Source: Desulfobacter postgatei 2ac9 (GTDB taxonomy: Bacteria > Desulfobacterota > Desulfobacteria > Desulfobacterales > Desulfobacteraceae). From it: a stretch of 64,000 nucleotides of DNA. The stretch lies in the NCBI RefSeq assembly GCF_000233695.2, contig NZ_CM001488.1, positions 800,692 through 864,691 on the forward strand. Direction: 5' to 3'. This document shows positions 24,887 to 34,619 of the stretch, in pieces (the stretch's first letter is position 1; every line of letters begins with the position of its first letter). Position numbers and translations under genes: made by a program. A model generated the notes under the pieces. That model did not search any database and was not told the origin of the DNA. It saw only the letters and a list, made by a program, of their open reading frames with translations.

Positions 24887-27337
24887 ATGAAAGTCAGTTT
24901 AAGCTGGTTGCGTGAATATATTCCCATTGATCTTGATCCCCAGGAAATATCCGACAGACTGACCATGGCCGGTCTTGAAGTGGATGGGGTGGAAAGTCTT
25001 TATGATTACCTGGACAATGTGGTTGTCGGCCAGGTTGTACAGGCAAATCAGCATCCCAATGCTGAGACGCTTACCTGTTGTGGCGTCGATATTGGAACAG
25101 GAGAGCTTTCTCCCATTGTCTGTGGTGCGCCCAATGTCAGGGAAGGCATGTATGTTGCCTGTGCTCTGCCTGGGGCCGTGCTGCCCGGTGATTTCAAAAT
25201 AAAGAAAAGCAAGCTGCGGGGCGAACCGTCCCACGGTATGCTGTGTTCGGCTGCTGAGCTGATGCTTGCGGATGACGCATCCGGTATCATGGATCTTGAG
25301 GGCGAGTTTGTTGCCGGAACCCCCCTTAAATCAGCCTTGAAACTGGCTGATGTTGTTTTTGAAATTGATCTGACCCCCAACCGGCCGGACTGTCTGAGTC
25401 TTATCGGGGTGGCACGGGAAATAGGGGCGTTTACAGAGCCCCGAAATAAGGTAACCCTGCCGGACGTGACGTTTTCGGAAGCCCTGATGGATTCCCGGAA
25501 TATTCACGATTTTGTTTCTGTTGAGATTGAGGATCCGGAGCTGTGTCCAAGATATACTGCAGGTATGCTGTTTGACGTCAAGGTCGAACCGTCGCCGCTT
25601 TGGTTAAAACAGCGTCTTGAAGCCGTTGGGCTCTCTTCTATCAATAATGTGGTGGATATCACCAACTTTGTCATGATGGAAACCGGACAACCCTTGCATG
25701 CCTTTGATTATGATAATATTGCCCAAAGCAAAATTATTGTAAGAACAGCCGGAAAACCCGGTGACGCGAGGCTTGAGTTTACAACGCTTGATTCGAAAAC
25801 CCACAAACTTGACCCTGAAATGCTCATGATCTGTGACGGAGATAAGCCTGTGGGTATTGCCGGTGTCATGGGTGGTGAGAATTCCGAAATTACGGATGCC
25901 ACCACCCGCGTGTTGGTGGAAAGTGCCTATTTTAATCCTGTGTCCATCCGGCGAACTGCCAAGCGGACGGGAATCGGTTCGGATGCCTCCCACAGATTTG
26001 AGCGCGGCGTAGATCCTCAAGGCACTATGTTCGCCTTGAAGAGAGCCGTTTCATTAATGGCTCAGTTATGTTCGGCGACCATTGCCAGGGAAATTATTGA
26101 TGAGAATCCCGTCAAGGCTCAACCTGTGACCATTGATTTGAGCCCTGAGGCGTTGAACCTACGCTTAGGGACTTCGTTTTCCGCAGATGAGATGGCACAG
26201 ATTCTGGCGTCTGTGGAATTTGGCGTTGACAAAAAGGAAGATGGCTGCCTGCAGGTGCATGTCCCCTCTTTCAGGGTTGATGTGGCCCGGCCCGAGGATC
26301 TTTCCGAAGAAGTGGCCCGGTTGTGGGGGTATAATAAAATTGAAACCAGTTATCCTTTGGTGAGAGCCAAGGGCCAGCCCCTTGCCGCGCGCCTTGTGTT
26401 ACGGGGCAAAATTCGTCGGGCCATGACGGGATTTGGATTTTGTGAGGCCATCAATTACAACTTTATCCGAAAGGATGCCTGTGAACGTATGGGCATTGAC
26501 GAGTCGGATAAAAGAACCCGGATGGTTGAGATTTTAAATCCTATTTCAGACCAGATGGCAGTACTCAGGACATCCATTGTGCCAGGACTGCTGGAAGCCA
26601 TGGCCAGGAATACGGCCAAACAGGTGGATACCCTTCAATTGTTTGAGATCGGCAAAATTTTCTATGACAAAGGGCCGGGCGAACAGCCCGAAGAAGTAGA
26701 AGTGATCGGAGGGCTGATCACCGGATACCGCTGGGATCAGACCTGGTATTCCAAAAAGGAAGCTGTGGATTTCTTCGATCTTAAGGGTGTTGTACAGGGA
26801 TTGATGGATTCGCTTCAGATTTCCGGTGTGATTTATGAAAAAATTGATGCTCATACCTGTCCCTATTTTCAGCCGGGGTATGGTGCCAGGGTGATGAGAG
26901 ACGGTCTGATCCTTGGTACGCTTGGAAAAATAGCTTCAGATGTGGGAGCAGCCTTTGGTTTGAGACAGGATGCATATCTTTTTGATATAGATATGAACAG
27001 TCTTGAAAAATCGGTTCCCCAGGCTATTCAGGCAGTTGGGCTCCCTAAATTCCCTTCAATTTCCAGGGACATGACCTTTATTGTCTCAAAGCGTGTTGAG
27101 GTCGGCGCCATGATGGATGCCATTTCAGCTTTTGCCCAACAGCAGGCCTTGATTGAAGATTATTTCCTTTTTGATGTATTTGAAGGCCGCAGTATTGGTG
27201 AAGATAAAAAATCCCTGTCATTCAGGATAGTCTACCGCTCTGTTTCAAAAACCTTGACAGAAAAAAATATTAAAAAGATTCATGATCAGTTGTCCCAGAA
27301 GCTAATTAATGATTTTAACGCTGGGCTGCCTGGATAA
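24887..27337 (+). CDS. pheT: Phenylalanyl-tRNA synthetase beta subunit
   Basis: The protein has 816 residues, full length. An EMAP-type tRNA-binding domain (about 40–150, VVVGQVVQANQHPNAETL) is followed by B3/B4 editing (about 215–385, GIGSDASHRFERGVD), B5 (about 405–475), a catalytic-like domain, and the C-terminal FDX-ACB anticodon-binding domain (about 720–813, FPSISRDMTFIV...LTEKNIKKIHDQL). It completes the (alpha-beta)2 enzyme. Confidence 0.98.
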   Translation: MKVSLSWLREYIPIDLDPQEISDRLTMAGLEVDGVESLYDYLDNVVVGQVVQANQHPNAETLTCCGVDIGTGELSPIVCGAPNVREGMYVACALPGAVLPGDFKIKKSKLRGEPSHGMLCSAAELMLADDASGIMDLEGEFVAGTPLKSALKLADVVFEIDLTPNRPDCLSLIGVAREIGAFTEPRNKVTLPDVTFSEALMDSRNIHDFVSVEIEDPELCPRYTAGMLFDVKVEPSPLWLKQRLEAVGLSSINNVVDITNFVMMETGQPLHAFDYDNIAQSKIIVRTAGKPGDARLEFTTLDSKTHKLDPEMLMICDGDKPVGIAGVMGGENSEITDATTRVLVESAYFNPVSIRRTAKRTGIGSDASHRFERGVDPQGTMFALKRAVSLMAQLCSATIAREIIDENPVKAQPVTIDLSPEALNLRLGTSFSADEMAQILASVEFGVDKKEDGCLQVHVPSFRVDVARPEDLSEEVARLWGYNKIETSYPLVRAKGQPLAARLVLRGKIRRAMTGFGFCEAINYNFIRKDACERMGIDESDKRTRMVEILNPISDQMAVLRTSIVPGLLEAMARNTAKQVDTLQLFEIGKIFYDKGPGEQPEEVEVIGGLITGYRWDQTWYSKKEAVDFFDLKGVVQGLMDSLQISGVIYEKIDAHTCPYFQPGYGARVMRDGLILGTLGKIASDVGAAFGLRQDAYLFDIDMNSLEKSVPQAIQAVGLPKFPSISRDMTFIVSKRVEVGAMMDAISAFAQQQALIEDYFLFDVFEGRSIGEDKKSLSFRIVYRSVSKTLTEKNIKKIHDQLSQKLINDFNAGLPG

Positions 27338-27416
27338 TTTCGAGGTAGATGGTTGCCATTGATCCGGGAGACCGGTGCTAAAATAGAAAATGCGGTTATA
27401 GTTATATAATAAGAGG

Positions 27417-27445
27417 TTGACAAATATAATACGCCCTGTTATATT
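27417..27445 (+). promoter_or_regulatory. Consensus sigma-70 promoter for tRNA-Gly
   Basis: TTGACA (27417–27422), 17 nt, TATATT (27440–27445). The predicted start near 27452 is 7 bp before the tRNA. It is one of the best matches to consensus in the window. Confidence 0.88.
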
Positions 27446-27458
27446 TAACCGCTAAAAT

Positions 27459-27534
27459 GCGGGCATAACTCAGTTGGTAGAGTGCAAGCTTCCCAAGCTT
27501 GATGTCGCGAGTTCGAGCCTCGTTGCCCGCTCCA
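27459..27534 (+). tRNA. tRNA-Gly (anticodon CCC)
   Basis: Acceptor GCGGGCA (27459–27465) pairs with TGCCCGC (27524–27530). The anticodon stem CAAGC/GCTTG holds loop TTCCCAA, giving anticodon CCC for GGG codons. The T stem is GCGAG/CTCGT with TTCGAGC. Discriminator T and encoded CCA follow. Confidence 0.95.
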
Positions 27535-27635
27535 AATTAATTTGGTATTGGTCGGCAGATTTGTTCCACTTGTTTAGGGGAAAGATATGATCTGAGCCTG
27601 ATATTTGGTGAGGATTTTTGAGAGTTTTAGTATCG

Positions 27636-27660
27636 GGAACGGGCATCTGCCCGTTTTTGT
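27636..27660 (+). terminator. Terminator of tRNA-Gly / possible attenuator ahead of rimP-nusA-infB
   Basis: AACGGGC (27638–27644) pairs with GCCCGTT (27649–27655) around ATCT and runs into a T tract. It lies about 100 bp after the tRNA and 32 bp before rimP. As no separate rimP promoter is obvious, read-through of this hairpin could feed the nusA operon. Confidence 0.7.
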
Positions 27661-27691
27661 ATTTGTGGAAAAAGGACGATTGCTTCAGGAG

Positions 27692-28168
27692 ATGGGATTT
27701 ATAAACATCAAAAAACCCGGTGCTGTTGAACAGCGGATTGAGGCTGTAGCCGAACCCCTGATAGATTCTTTGGGGTTGGAACTGGTACACATTGAATGTG
27801 TTGTCCATAATCGGCAGAAATTTGTCAGAATTTATATTGACAAGCCCAAAGGGGTTGGTCTTGATGACTGTGTGGCAGTCAGTCGAGAACTTGGGGATCT
27901 GATTGATATTCATATTGAGGATATTGGTCCTTACCGCCTGGAAGTGTCATCCCCAGGCCCAAATCGCCCATTGAAGACAAAGGCGGATTTTATCAGATTC
28001 CAGGGAGAACGCATTAAAATTGAAACCCATGAAGTTATAGATGGAAGAAAAAAGTTCACCGGGATTCTTGAGAAGACAAATGAAGATTCTGTGACGATTG
28101 CCGTAGACGGCATGTCCTTTGATATTTCCGGAACCAATATCATGAGAGCAATTCTTGCAGGTCAGTAA
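27692..28168 (+). CDS. rimP: Ribosome maturation factor RimP
   Basis: The protein has 158 residues from ATG 27692. The frame is open further upstream, but the family length (about 150–160) and the terminator hairpin at 27636–27660 argue for this start. A TTG at 27680 with AAAGGA just before it is an alternative. Typical features are VEQRIEAVAEPLIDSLGLELVHIEC, LDDCVAVSRELGDLID and LEVSSPGPNRPLKTKADF. It acts in 30S maturation and heads the rimP-nusA-infB-rbfA-truB cluster. Confidence 0.93.
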   Translation: MGFINIKKPGAVEQRIEAVAEPLIDSLGLELVHIECVVHNRQKFVRIYIDKPKGVGLDDCVAVSRELGDLIDIHIEDIGPYRLEVSSPGPNRPLKTKADFIRFQGERIKIETHEVIDGRKKFTGILEKTNEDSVTIAVDGMSFDISGTNIMRAILAGQ

Positions 28169-28185
28169 AATGGAGAGCGTTTAAT

Positions 28186-29559
28186 ATGTTGATTACAGAC
28201 ATAAAAAGGGTGATCGATCAGGTAAGCCGAGAAAAGGGTATTGATGCTGAAATCCTCATTACTACCTTGAAAGAGGCCATTGTCTCTGCCGCCAGAAAAA
28301 AGATCGGCCCAAGGGCGGATATCGAAGTCCATTATGATGAAAAAAGCGGAGATGTTGAAGTTTTCCATTTTAAGGAGGTTGTTGAGGAGGTTGAATATCC
28401 CGACAGTGAGCTGACCCTGGAGGAAGGGCTTGAATTTGACCCCGAATGTGAAATCGGTGATTCGCTGGGGATTCGAATGGATACCGAGGAGTTCGGCCGC
28501 ATTGCGGCTCAGTCGGCCAAGCAGGTGATCATACAGAAAATGCGCGAAGCAGAGCGCAATGCCGTATATGAGAATTTTATCCATAAAAAAGGTAAAATAA
28601 TCAACGGTATTGTCCAACGCTTTGACCGGGGTGCCATCATTGTCAACTTGGGCCAGGCCGAGGCTGTACTGCGGCCAAGGGAGCAAATGCCTAAGGAAAG
28701 CTATAAGCGAGGGGATCGGATCCGTGCTTATGTCCTTGATGTGCTGGAAGAATCCAAAGGTGCCCAGATTATTTTATCCCGGACCCATCCGGAATTTTTG
28801 GTTGAATTGTTTAAAACCGAGGTGCCGGAGGTGGCCGAAGGCATTGTTTCCATCCGGGCTGCAGCACGCGTGCCCGGCGTAAGGGCGAAAATTGCTGTCT
28901 CCTCCATTGATTCCGATGTGGACCCCGTAGGGGCCTGCGTGGGTGTTAAGGGCAACCGGGTTCAGAATATTGTCCAGGAGTTGCGGGGAGAGAAAATCGA
29001 TATTGTTCAGTGGAGTCCGGACGTTGCAAGATTTGTCTGCAATGCCTTATCCCCGGCTGAAATCGCAAGGGTTATCATTGATGAAGACAATCAGTCCATG
29101 GAGGTGATTGTCAATGATGAATATCTCTCCATTGCTATAGGTAAGGGCGGTCAGAATGTATCCCTTGCCTGTGAGATTACCGGCTGGCATCTTGAAGTCA
29201 CCAGTGAAGAGGAGTACAGTCGGGAGGTCAAGGAGGGATACGACAGTTTGATGAAATTGTCCACAGTGGGCCTGCCGGCAGCAGAGTTACTGTTCAAGGC
29301 TGGTTATTCCTCGTTTCTGGATATCATGGATGCTGTGCCCGAGGATATTGCGGCCTTTTTAAATATTTCCGTGGAAGATGCCCAGGCAATGATAGAAGAA
29401 GCCGGGCGTCTGATGAAAGATGAGCGGGGAAGGGCCCGGAATGAACTGCTGAAACGAGGCTCTTTTAAGAAACCCGACACTAATCTGGATGACAATGCCG
29501 GTGAGGGAGAAACGTTTGATGATGAAGACGATGGACGTGTTGAAGAATCAGGTGAATAA
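28186..29559 (+). CDS. nusA: Transcription termination/antitermination factor NusA
   Basis: The protein has 457 residues. An N-terminal RNAP-binding domain (1–125) is followed by S1 (about 133–200), KH1 (about 230–) and KH2 (about 300–345), with DPVGACVGVKGNRVQNIVQEL and SIAIGKGGQNVSLACEIT. A C-terminal helix-hairpin-helix-like part (about 365–420) and an acidic tail follow. It modulates pausing and Rho-independent termination. GGAGAG precedes the ATG. Its position downstream of an attenuator-like hairpin fits known autoregulation of nusA operons. Confidence 0.97.
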   Translation: MLITDIKRVIDQVSREKGIDAEILITTLKEAIVSAARKKIGPRADIEVHYDEKSGDVEVFHFKEVVEEVEYPDSELTLEEGLEFDPECEIGDSLGIRMDTEEFGRIAAQSAKQVIIQKMREAERNAVYENFIHKKGKIINGIVQRFDRGAIIVNLGQAEAVLRPREQMPKESYKRGDRIRAYVLDVLEESKGAQIILSRTHPEFLVELFKTEVPEVAEGIVSIRAAARVPGVRAKIAVSSIDSDVDPVGACVGVKGNRVQNIVQELRGEKIDIVQWSPDVARFVCNALSPAEIARVIIDEDNQSMEVIVNDEYLSIAIGKGGQNVSLACEITGWHLEVTSEEEYSREVKEGYDSLMKLSTVGLPAAELLFKAGYSSFLDIMDAVPEDIAAFLNISVEDAQAMIEEAGRLMKDERGRARNELLKRGSFKKPDTNLDDNAGEGETFDDEDDGRVEESGE

Positions 29560-29631
29560 GGATTGTTGCATCGGTAACACGGGGAATGAATTTCAAAAGA
29601 ATCAACTATAGAGGATTACTGGGGGCAACGA

Positions 29632-32601
29632 ATGGCCAAGGTCAGGGTATACGAGTTAGCTAAAGATCTGAACATGACAAACAAGCAGCTTCTTGAAAAG
29701 CTTAAAGAGCTGAAAATAGATGCTAAAAGCCATATGAGTGCTCTGGATAGCAGTGATGTCGCGGCTGTCAAACAGAATTTGTTGGGTAAAAAGAAGCACT
29801 CCAATGAGGTTGAAGTCCGTCCCCCGGTGATCCGCAGGCGCAGGACAAAGCGTCTATCCCAGACCGATGAACTGGATAAGGATGAGGATATGGACGATTC
29901 ATTCGAATCCGAGGAATCGACTGTACAGGATTTTCAAGATCAGGAAGAAGCTCGGGATCTGGAAGGTGCTGCTGTTAAGGATGAGCAGTCCCACGAGTCG
30001 GTAACCGGCGGCGGAGAGACTGCCCCGGAATCCAAAAAAAAGAGGGATCTAAGACGGCCTGCCAGAAAGCTTATGTCCAGAACCAGTGAACCCGCCAAAA
30101 TTATTAAGCCTGCCAAGGTTGAACAGTCGCCGGAGGCGGAGCATGAAGACGTGGCTGTGGATGTTAAAGGAAAAATTGAAAAGCCCTCCGTAGAAGATGA
30201 GAATGTTTTAAAACAGCCGGAAAATGAGAACGCAGAAACATCTGCGGTCCCCCCTGAACCCGAAGGTAAAAATAAAGACGATTCGTCTGGTTCATCAGAT
30301 TCCATTGGGGATAAATCAGTACCGGAACCGGTGAGTGGTGACCAGAAAAAGGCCATGGAACAGAAAGAGAATACTGCGCAGCAAGGTGGGGACGAATCTA
30401 TGGAAGAAGACAGCAATCATGCCAAACGCAAAAAAAAGAAGAAGAAAACCGCCCCTGCCAAGATCGTCAGGGTGGCGGATCCCATGGTTTTGGAAAATAT
30501 AAAACGAATCAAAGCCGGAGAGAGTCATTCAGGCAATGGAAACGATCATGACCGGCCTGTCCGCAAACAGCCGATGCCGGAAATTATACCTTCAGATGAC
30601 CCAGGTCCGGATCTTGTTATACCGTCTGCCGTTCCTAATGAGCGTAAGCGGGTATGGAATCGTGATGAAGATCACTCCTCTGACGGACCCGGTTCCAGGA
30701 AAAAGCGGCGTAAGAAAAAAGCTGTGGTGGAGGGAGATGATCTTTACCAGGGCAGGGGAGGTCGGAAGAAAAAGGGTAGAAAAGATCCCAAGGGTAAAAA
30801 AGGTGGTTTTCAGAAAACCCAGATTACGACGCCTAAAGCAATTAAACGCCGCGTAAAAATAGATGAGGCCATTGAGCTTGCAGAACTTGCCAAGCGCATG
30901 GGCATCAAAGCCAACGAAATGATTGTTAAACTCATGGGTCTGGGCGTTATGGCCACGGTGAACCAGACCATTGATTTTGATACCGCTTCCCTTGTGGCAG
31001 CTGAATTTGACTTTGAGGTGGAAAAGGCAAATTTTGAGGAAGAGACCCTCCTTAACGTTGCGCCTGAGGCAGAGGACGAAGAAAAATTGGAATGGTGCCC
31101 GCCTGTGGTTACCATTATGGGGCATGTTGATCATGGTAAAACCTCATTGCTGGATGTGATTCGCAAATCCAAGATTACCAGTGGTGAGGCCGGCGGCATT
31201 ACCCAGCACATTGGTGCGTATAATGTAGAAACCCCCAACGGCGGACGGATCACCTTTCTTGATACACCGGGCCATGCCGCATTTACCGCCATGCGTTCCA
31301 GAGGTGCCCAGGTCACGGATATTGTTATTCTGGTGGTGGCAGCCGATGATGGTGTCATGCCCCAGACCGTTGAGGCCATCAACCATGCCAAGGCTGCAGG
31401 CGTACCTGTGGTCGTGGCCGTGAACAAAATGGACAAGGAGGGTGCTGACCCGGATCGCATTATGCGTGAACTGTCCGAATACGATCTGTTGTCCGAGGAG
31501 TGGGGTGGCAATGTTATTTTTGTCAAGGTCTCCGCGAAAACCGGTAAGGGCATTGACGCGTTGCTGGAAATGGTGCTGCTTCAGGCTGAAGTCCTGGAAC
31601 TGCGGGCCAACCCGGATCGGAAGGCCACGGGCTACGTGGTGGAATCCCGTTTGGATACCGGCCGTGGCGCTGTGGCCACCGTGCTGATAAAACAAGGCAC
31701 CTTAAGGGACGGCGATTCCGTTGTGTGCGGTCTTCATTCCGGCCATATCCGGGCCATGATTGATGATTCCGGAAACCGCGTGGAATCGGCAGGGCCTTCC
31801 ACACCTGTTGAGATTGTGGGTCTGGCCGGCGTGCCTGATGCCGGAGACGAGTTTGTGGCTGTGGCGTCAGACAAGGATGCCAAGCAGATTGCGGCCCACC
31901 GTATGCAGAAACAGCGGGCCAAGGAACTGGCTAAGAAGAGCCGGGCTAATTTACAAAAAATGTTTGAGAATCTTGGCACAGCTGAAATCAAAGAGCTTAA
32001 ACTCATTGTCAAGGCTGATGTTCAGGGCTCTATTGAAGCGCTTAATGATTCCCTCAAAGATCTGGCCAAGGAAGAGGTGGATGTTAAAATCGTTCATTCC
32101 GGTGTGGGCACCATCAATGAGTCTGATGTCTCCCTGGCTGCTGTCTCCGATGCCATTATCATCGGGTTCAATGTCCGACCCACACCCCAGATCCGCAAGC
32201 TGGTCAAGGATGAGAATGTGGATATGCGTTTCTATGACATCATTTATGATGTGATTAATGACATCAAAGCCGCCCTTGACGGTATGATGCCCTCCACCTT
32301 TCAGGAAAATATCATTGGCCGGGCCGAGGTTCGCGAAACTTTTGTGGTTCCTAAAATCGGAACCATTGCCGGGTGCGGTATTACGGAAGGCAAGGTGGTG
32401 CGCGGCAAAAAGGTGCGTCTGCTGCGTGACGGTATTATAAAATGTGATACGGGGCTCTCTTCCCTGCGCAGGTTCAAGGATGATGTCAAGGAAGTTGAAC
32501 AGGGATATGAATGTGGTATCGGTCTTGAAAAGTATAATGATATCAAGGTTGGTGATACCATTGAGTGTTATGAAGTTGAAGAAGTTAAATACCAGGGATA
32601 G
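29632..32601 (+). CDS. infB: Translation initiation factor IF-2
   Basis: The protein has 989 residues. An N-terminal IF2_N domain ([21 protein letters not shown]) leads to a long charged low-complexity linker (about 65–400), a second IF2_N-like region (about 405–455), and the G domain with GHVDHGKTS (about 497), DTPGHAAF and NKMD. Domains II–IV follow. It delivers fMet-tRNA to the 30S P site. The linker is long and rich in Lys, Glu and Ser, typical of large IF-2 forms. Confidence 0.98.
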   Translation: MAKVRVYELAKDLNMTNKQLLEKLKELKIDAKSHMSALDSSDVAAVKQNLLGKKKHSNEVEVRPPVIRRRRTKRLSQTDELDKDEDMDDSFESEESTVQDFQDQEEARDLEGAAVKDEQSHESVTGGGETAPESKKKRDLRRPARKLMSRTSEPAKIIKPAKVEQSPEAEHEDVAVDVKGKIEKPSVEDENVLKQPENENAETSAVPPEPEGKNKDDSSGSSDSIGDKSVPEPVSGDQKKAMEQKENTAQQGGDESMEEDSNHAKRKKKKKKTAPAKIVRVADPMVLENIKRIKAGESHSGNGNDHDRPVRKQPMPEIIPSDDPGPDLVIPSAVPNERKRVWNRDEDHSSDGPGSRKKRRKKKAVVEGDDLYQGRGGRKKKGRKDPKGKKGGFQKTQITTPKAIKRRVKIDEAIELAELAKRMGIKANEMIVKLMGLGVMATVNQTIDFDTASLVAAEFDFEVEKANFEEETLLNVAPEAEDEEKLEWCPPVVTIMGHVDHGKTSLLDVIRKSKITSGEAGGITQHIGAYNVETPNGGRITFLDTPGHAAFTAMRSRGAQVTDIVILVVAADDGVMPQTVEAINHAKAAGVPVVVAVNKMDKEGADPDRIMRELSEYDLLSEEWGGNVIFVKVSAKTGKGIDALLEMVLLQAEVLELRANPDRKATGYVVESRLDTGRGAVATVLIKQGTLRDGDSVVCGLHSGHIRAMIDDSGNRVESAGPSTPVEIVGLAGVPDAGDEFVAVASDKDAKQIAAHRMQKQRAKELAKKSRANLQKMFENLGTAEIKELKLIVKADVQGSIEALNDSLKDLAKEEVDVKIVHSGVGTINESDVSLAAVSDAIIIGFNVRPTPQIRKLVKDENVDMRFYDIIYDVINDIKAALDGMMPSTFQENIIGRAEVRETFVVPKIGTIAGCGITEGKVVRGKKVRLLRDGIIKCDTGLSSLRRFKDDVKEVEQGYECGIGLEKYNDIKVGDTIECYEVEEVKYQG

Positions 32602-32613
32602 CAGGATAGGTCT

Positions 32614-33024
32614 ATGAAACCCTATACACGTGCCGAGCGGGTCTCTATACAGATTCAGCAGGCTATAACAGAGCTTTTGTCCAAGAAGATGCAGGATCCC
32701 AGAATGGAGATGGCAACGATATCCGGCGTGAAAATGTCCCCGGACCTCAGTTTGGCCTATGTCTATGTTACGGTGTTCGGGGATAAAAAAAGAATTCGTG
32801 AAGCCCTCAAAGGATTCCAGAAATCAAAGGGGTTTATTAAGAAAAGAATCGCCCCGAAACTGGGCCTGCGGTTGATGCCGGACCTGCGCTTTATTCATGA
32901 TGACTCTTTTGATAACGCTGCCCGTCTGGATGCCTTGATTGATGCGGCCCCCAAGGGAGAGAACCGGGGAGAGGACGATATGTCCGGTGCTTTGGAAGGG
33001 TCTTGCGACCACCCTGATGAATGA
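32614..33024 (+). CDS. rbfA: 30S ribosome-binding factor RbfA
   Basis: The protein has 136 residues. The KH-like fold has RAERVSIQIQQAITELLSKKMQDPRM, SPDLSLAYVYVTVFG and LGLRLMPDLRFIHDDS. It helps mature the 17S/16S rRNA 5' end and cold adaptation. Twelve bp separate it from infB; its end overlaps truB by 4 bp (ATGA). Confidence 0.97.
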   Translation: MKPYTRAERVSIQIQQAITELLSKKMQDPRMEMATISGVKMSPDLSLAYVYVTVFGDKKRIREALKGFQKSKGFIKKRIAPKLGLRLMPDLRFIHDDSFDNAARLDALIDAAPKGENRGEDDMSGALEGSCDHPDE

Positions 33025-33974
33025 AAAGCGGAATTCTTGTTGTTAATAAACCCAAAGGCATCTCATCGGCCGGGGTGGTCAACCGGCTCAAGCGTCTGCT
33101 CAAGGTAAAAAAAATCGGGCATACAGGAACCCTGGATCCCTTTGCCACAGGGGTCCTGCCCATTGCCGTGGGTAAGGCCACCCGGATTTCAAAATATTTT
33201 CTAAAAGGTGTAAAAGGCTACTATGCTCAAGTCACTCTTGGCATCGAAACCGACACCTGTGATTGCACCGGACGTGTCACGCACACGGCTTCTTCCGCTC
33301 CTCTTGCCGCCTTGGATTCAGATCACGTCAAAGATGTTGTGGCAGGCTTTTGGGGTCCCCAGGAACAGATTCCTCCTGCTTATTCGGCCCTGAAGCATAA
33401 AGGCCAGCCCCTGTATAAACTGGCCCGTCAGGGACAGATTATTGAAAAGCCGCCCCGGCCCATTGAAATCATGTCCATTGCCATGGAAAATTATCGTATA
33501 GATACGAACGGCCACCCGATTTTTGATATGTCGGTGCTATGCTCAGGGGGCACTTATATTCGCAGTCTGGCCCACGATATCGGGGTGGCATTGGGGTGCG
33601 GTGCCCATTTGTCTGAATTGCAGCGCACCCGGTCCGGTCAGTTTAAAATTGAGCATGCTCTGGATCTTGATTGCTTTGAAGAAATGTCACCCTCCGATAT
33701 AGATGCCCGATTTATATGCATGTCCAGATGTCTGGATTTTCTTCCGGCCATCGTTGCAAACAGTGAAACAGCCGGAAAAGTTAAGCATGGCCAGCCTCTG
33801 TTTGTGACAGAATTTCCCATGCCCGATACACTGCTGATTGCCGGTGATAAAAACCAGCCCCAAAACAGTATGTTGGATATCCGGGTGCTGGATTCCGATG
33901 ATAACCTGCTGGCAATTGTAACCCCGGATAAATACGGGAAAACATACAAATATTGTTGCGTTTTTAATGCGTAA
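33021..33974 (+). CDS. truB: tRNA pseudouridine(55) synthase TruB
   Basis: The protein has 317 residues. The catalytic Asp is D39 in GHTGTLDPFATGVLP. Other family blocks are KGYYAQVTLGIETDTCD, QIPPAYSALKHKGQPLYKLAR and CSGGTYIRSLAHDIG. A PUA-like C-terminal region follows. It makes Psi55 in the T loop of tRNAs. It overlaps rbfA by 4 bp. Confidence 0.97.
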   Translation: MKSGILVVNKPKGISSAGVVNRLKRLLKVKKIGHTGTLDPFATGVLPIAVGKATRISKYFLKGVKGYYAQVTLGIETDTCDCTGRVTHTASSAPLAALDSDHVKDVVAGFWGPQEQIPPAYSALKHKGQPLYKLARQGQIIEKPPRPIEIMSIAMENYRIDTNGHPIFDMSVLCSGGTYIRSLAHDIGVALGCGAHLSELQRTRSGQFKIEHALDLDCFEEMSPSDIDARFICMSRCLDFLPAIVANSETAGKVKHGQPLFVTEFPMPDTLLIAGDKNQPQNSMLDIRVLDSDDNLLAIVTPDKYGKTYKYCCVFNA

Positions 33975-34123
33975 CTGGTAAAAATATCAGACTAAGTCTT
34001 CGATGTCTGAATAGTTTATTGGCTTTTTTCTGAATGGAATATTGGATAAAAGGCAATTTATGTGAACCGTTTGCATATTTATGGCATCGAATTTTTATTT
34101 ATTCCAAATAAAGGAGTCTTACA

Positions 34124-34393
34124 GTGGTACTACTTGCAGAAAACAAAGAGGAGATGATTGAAAAATTCAAGCTCCATGAGTCCGACACCGGTTCGCCTGA
34201 AGTTCAGGTGGCCATTTTAACTCACAGGATCACCTATCTGACCGATCATTTGAAGGCCCATAAAAAAGATCACCATTCAAGACGGGGGCTTTTAATTCTG
34301 GTCGGCCGGCGCAGAAGTCTTCTGGACTATCTCAAGAAGAAAGATATTAACAGATATCGTTCATTGATCGAGACGCTCGGACTCAGAAGATAA
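34124..34393 (+). CDS. rpsO: 30S ribosomal protein S15
   Basis: The protein has 89 residues, the exact family length, from GTG 34124 with AAGGAG 7 nt upstream. Signatures are [38 protein letters not shown] and [12 protein letters not shown]. It binds 16S rRNA and often represses its own translation. It ends at a strong terminator, so pnp probably has its own promoter. Confidence 0.98.
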   Translation: MVLLAENKEEMIEKFKLHESDTGSPEVQVAILTHRITYLTDHLKAHKKDHHSRRGLLILVGRRRSLLDYLKKKDINRYRSLIETLGLRR

Positions 34394-34402
34394 AATGACT
34401 TT

Positions 34403-34448
34403 AAACCGGTTTTTGATGCGTTTTGGGTCAAAAACCGGTTTTTGTTTT
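34403..34448 (+). terminator. Intrinsic terminator after rpsO
   Basis: A perfect 14-bp inverted repeat, AAACCGGTTTTTGA (34403–34416) and TCAAAAACCGGTTT (34428–34441), is followed by TTGTTTT, 10 bp after the rpsO stop. The symmetry means it could also stop minus-strand transcription. Confidence 0.9.
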
Positions 34449-34619
34449 CAGCAGGGCGGTACAAGACGGGAATGGCTTTTATATAAGTTCGCATCTTTGC
34501 TATCAAACCAATCTTGGCTCTTACGGAGATGTTTGATGGTAAATATGCGGGTTTATTATATTTAAGCCTGGTTTTCTCCCTTATGCCGCCCGATTTTTAT
34601 TTTTTTTACAGGAGAATTT

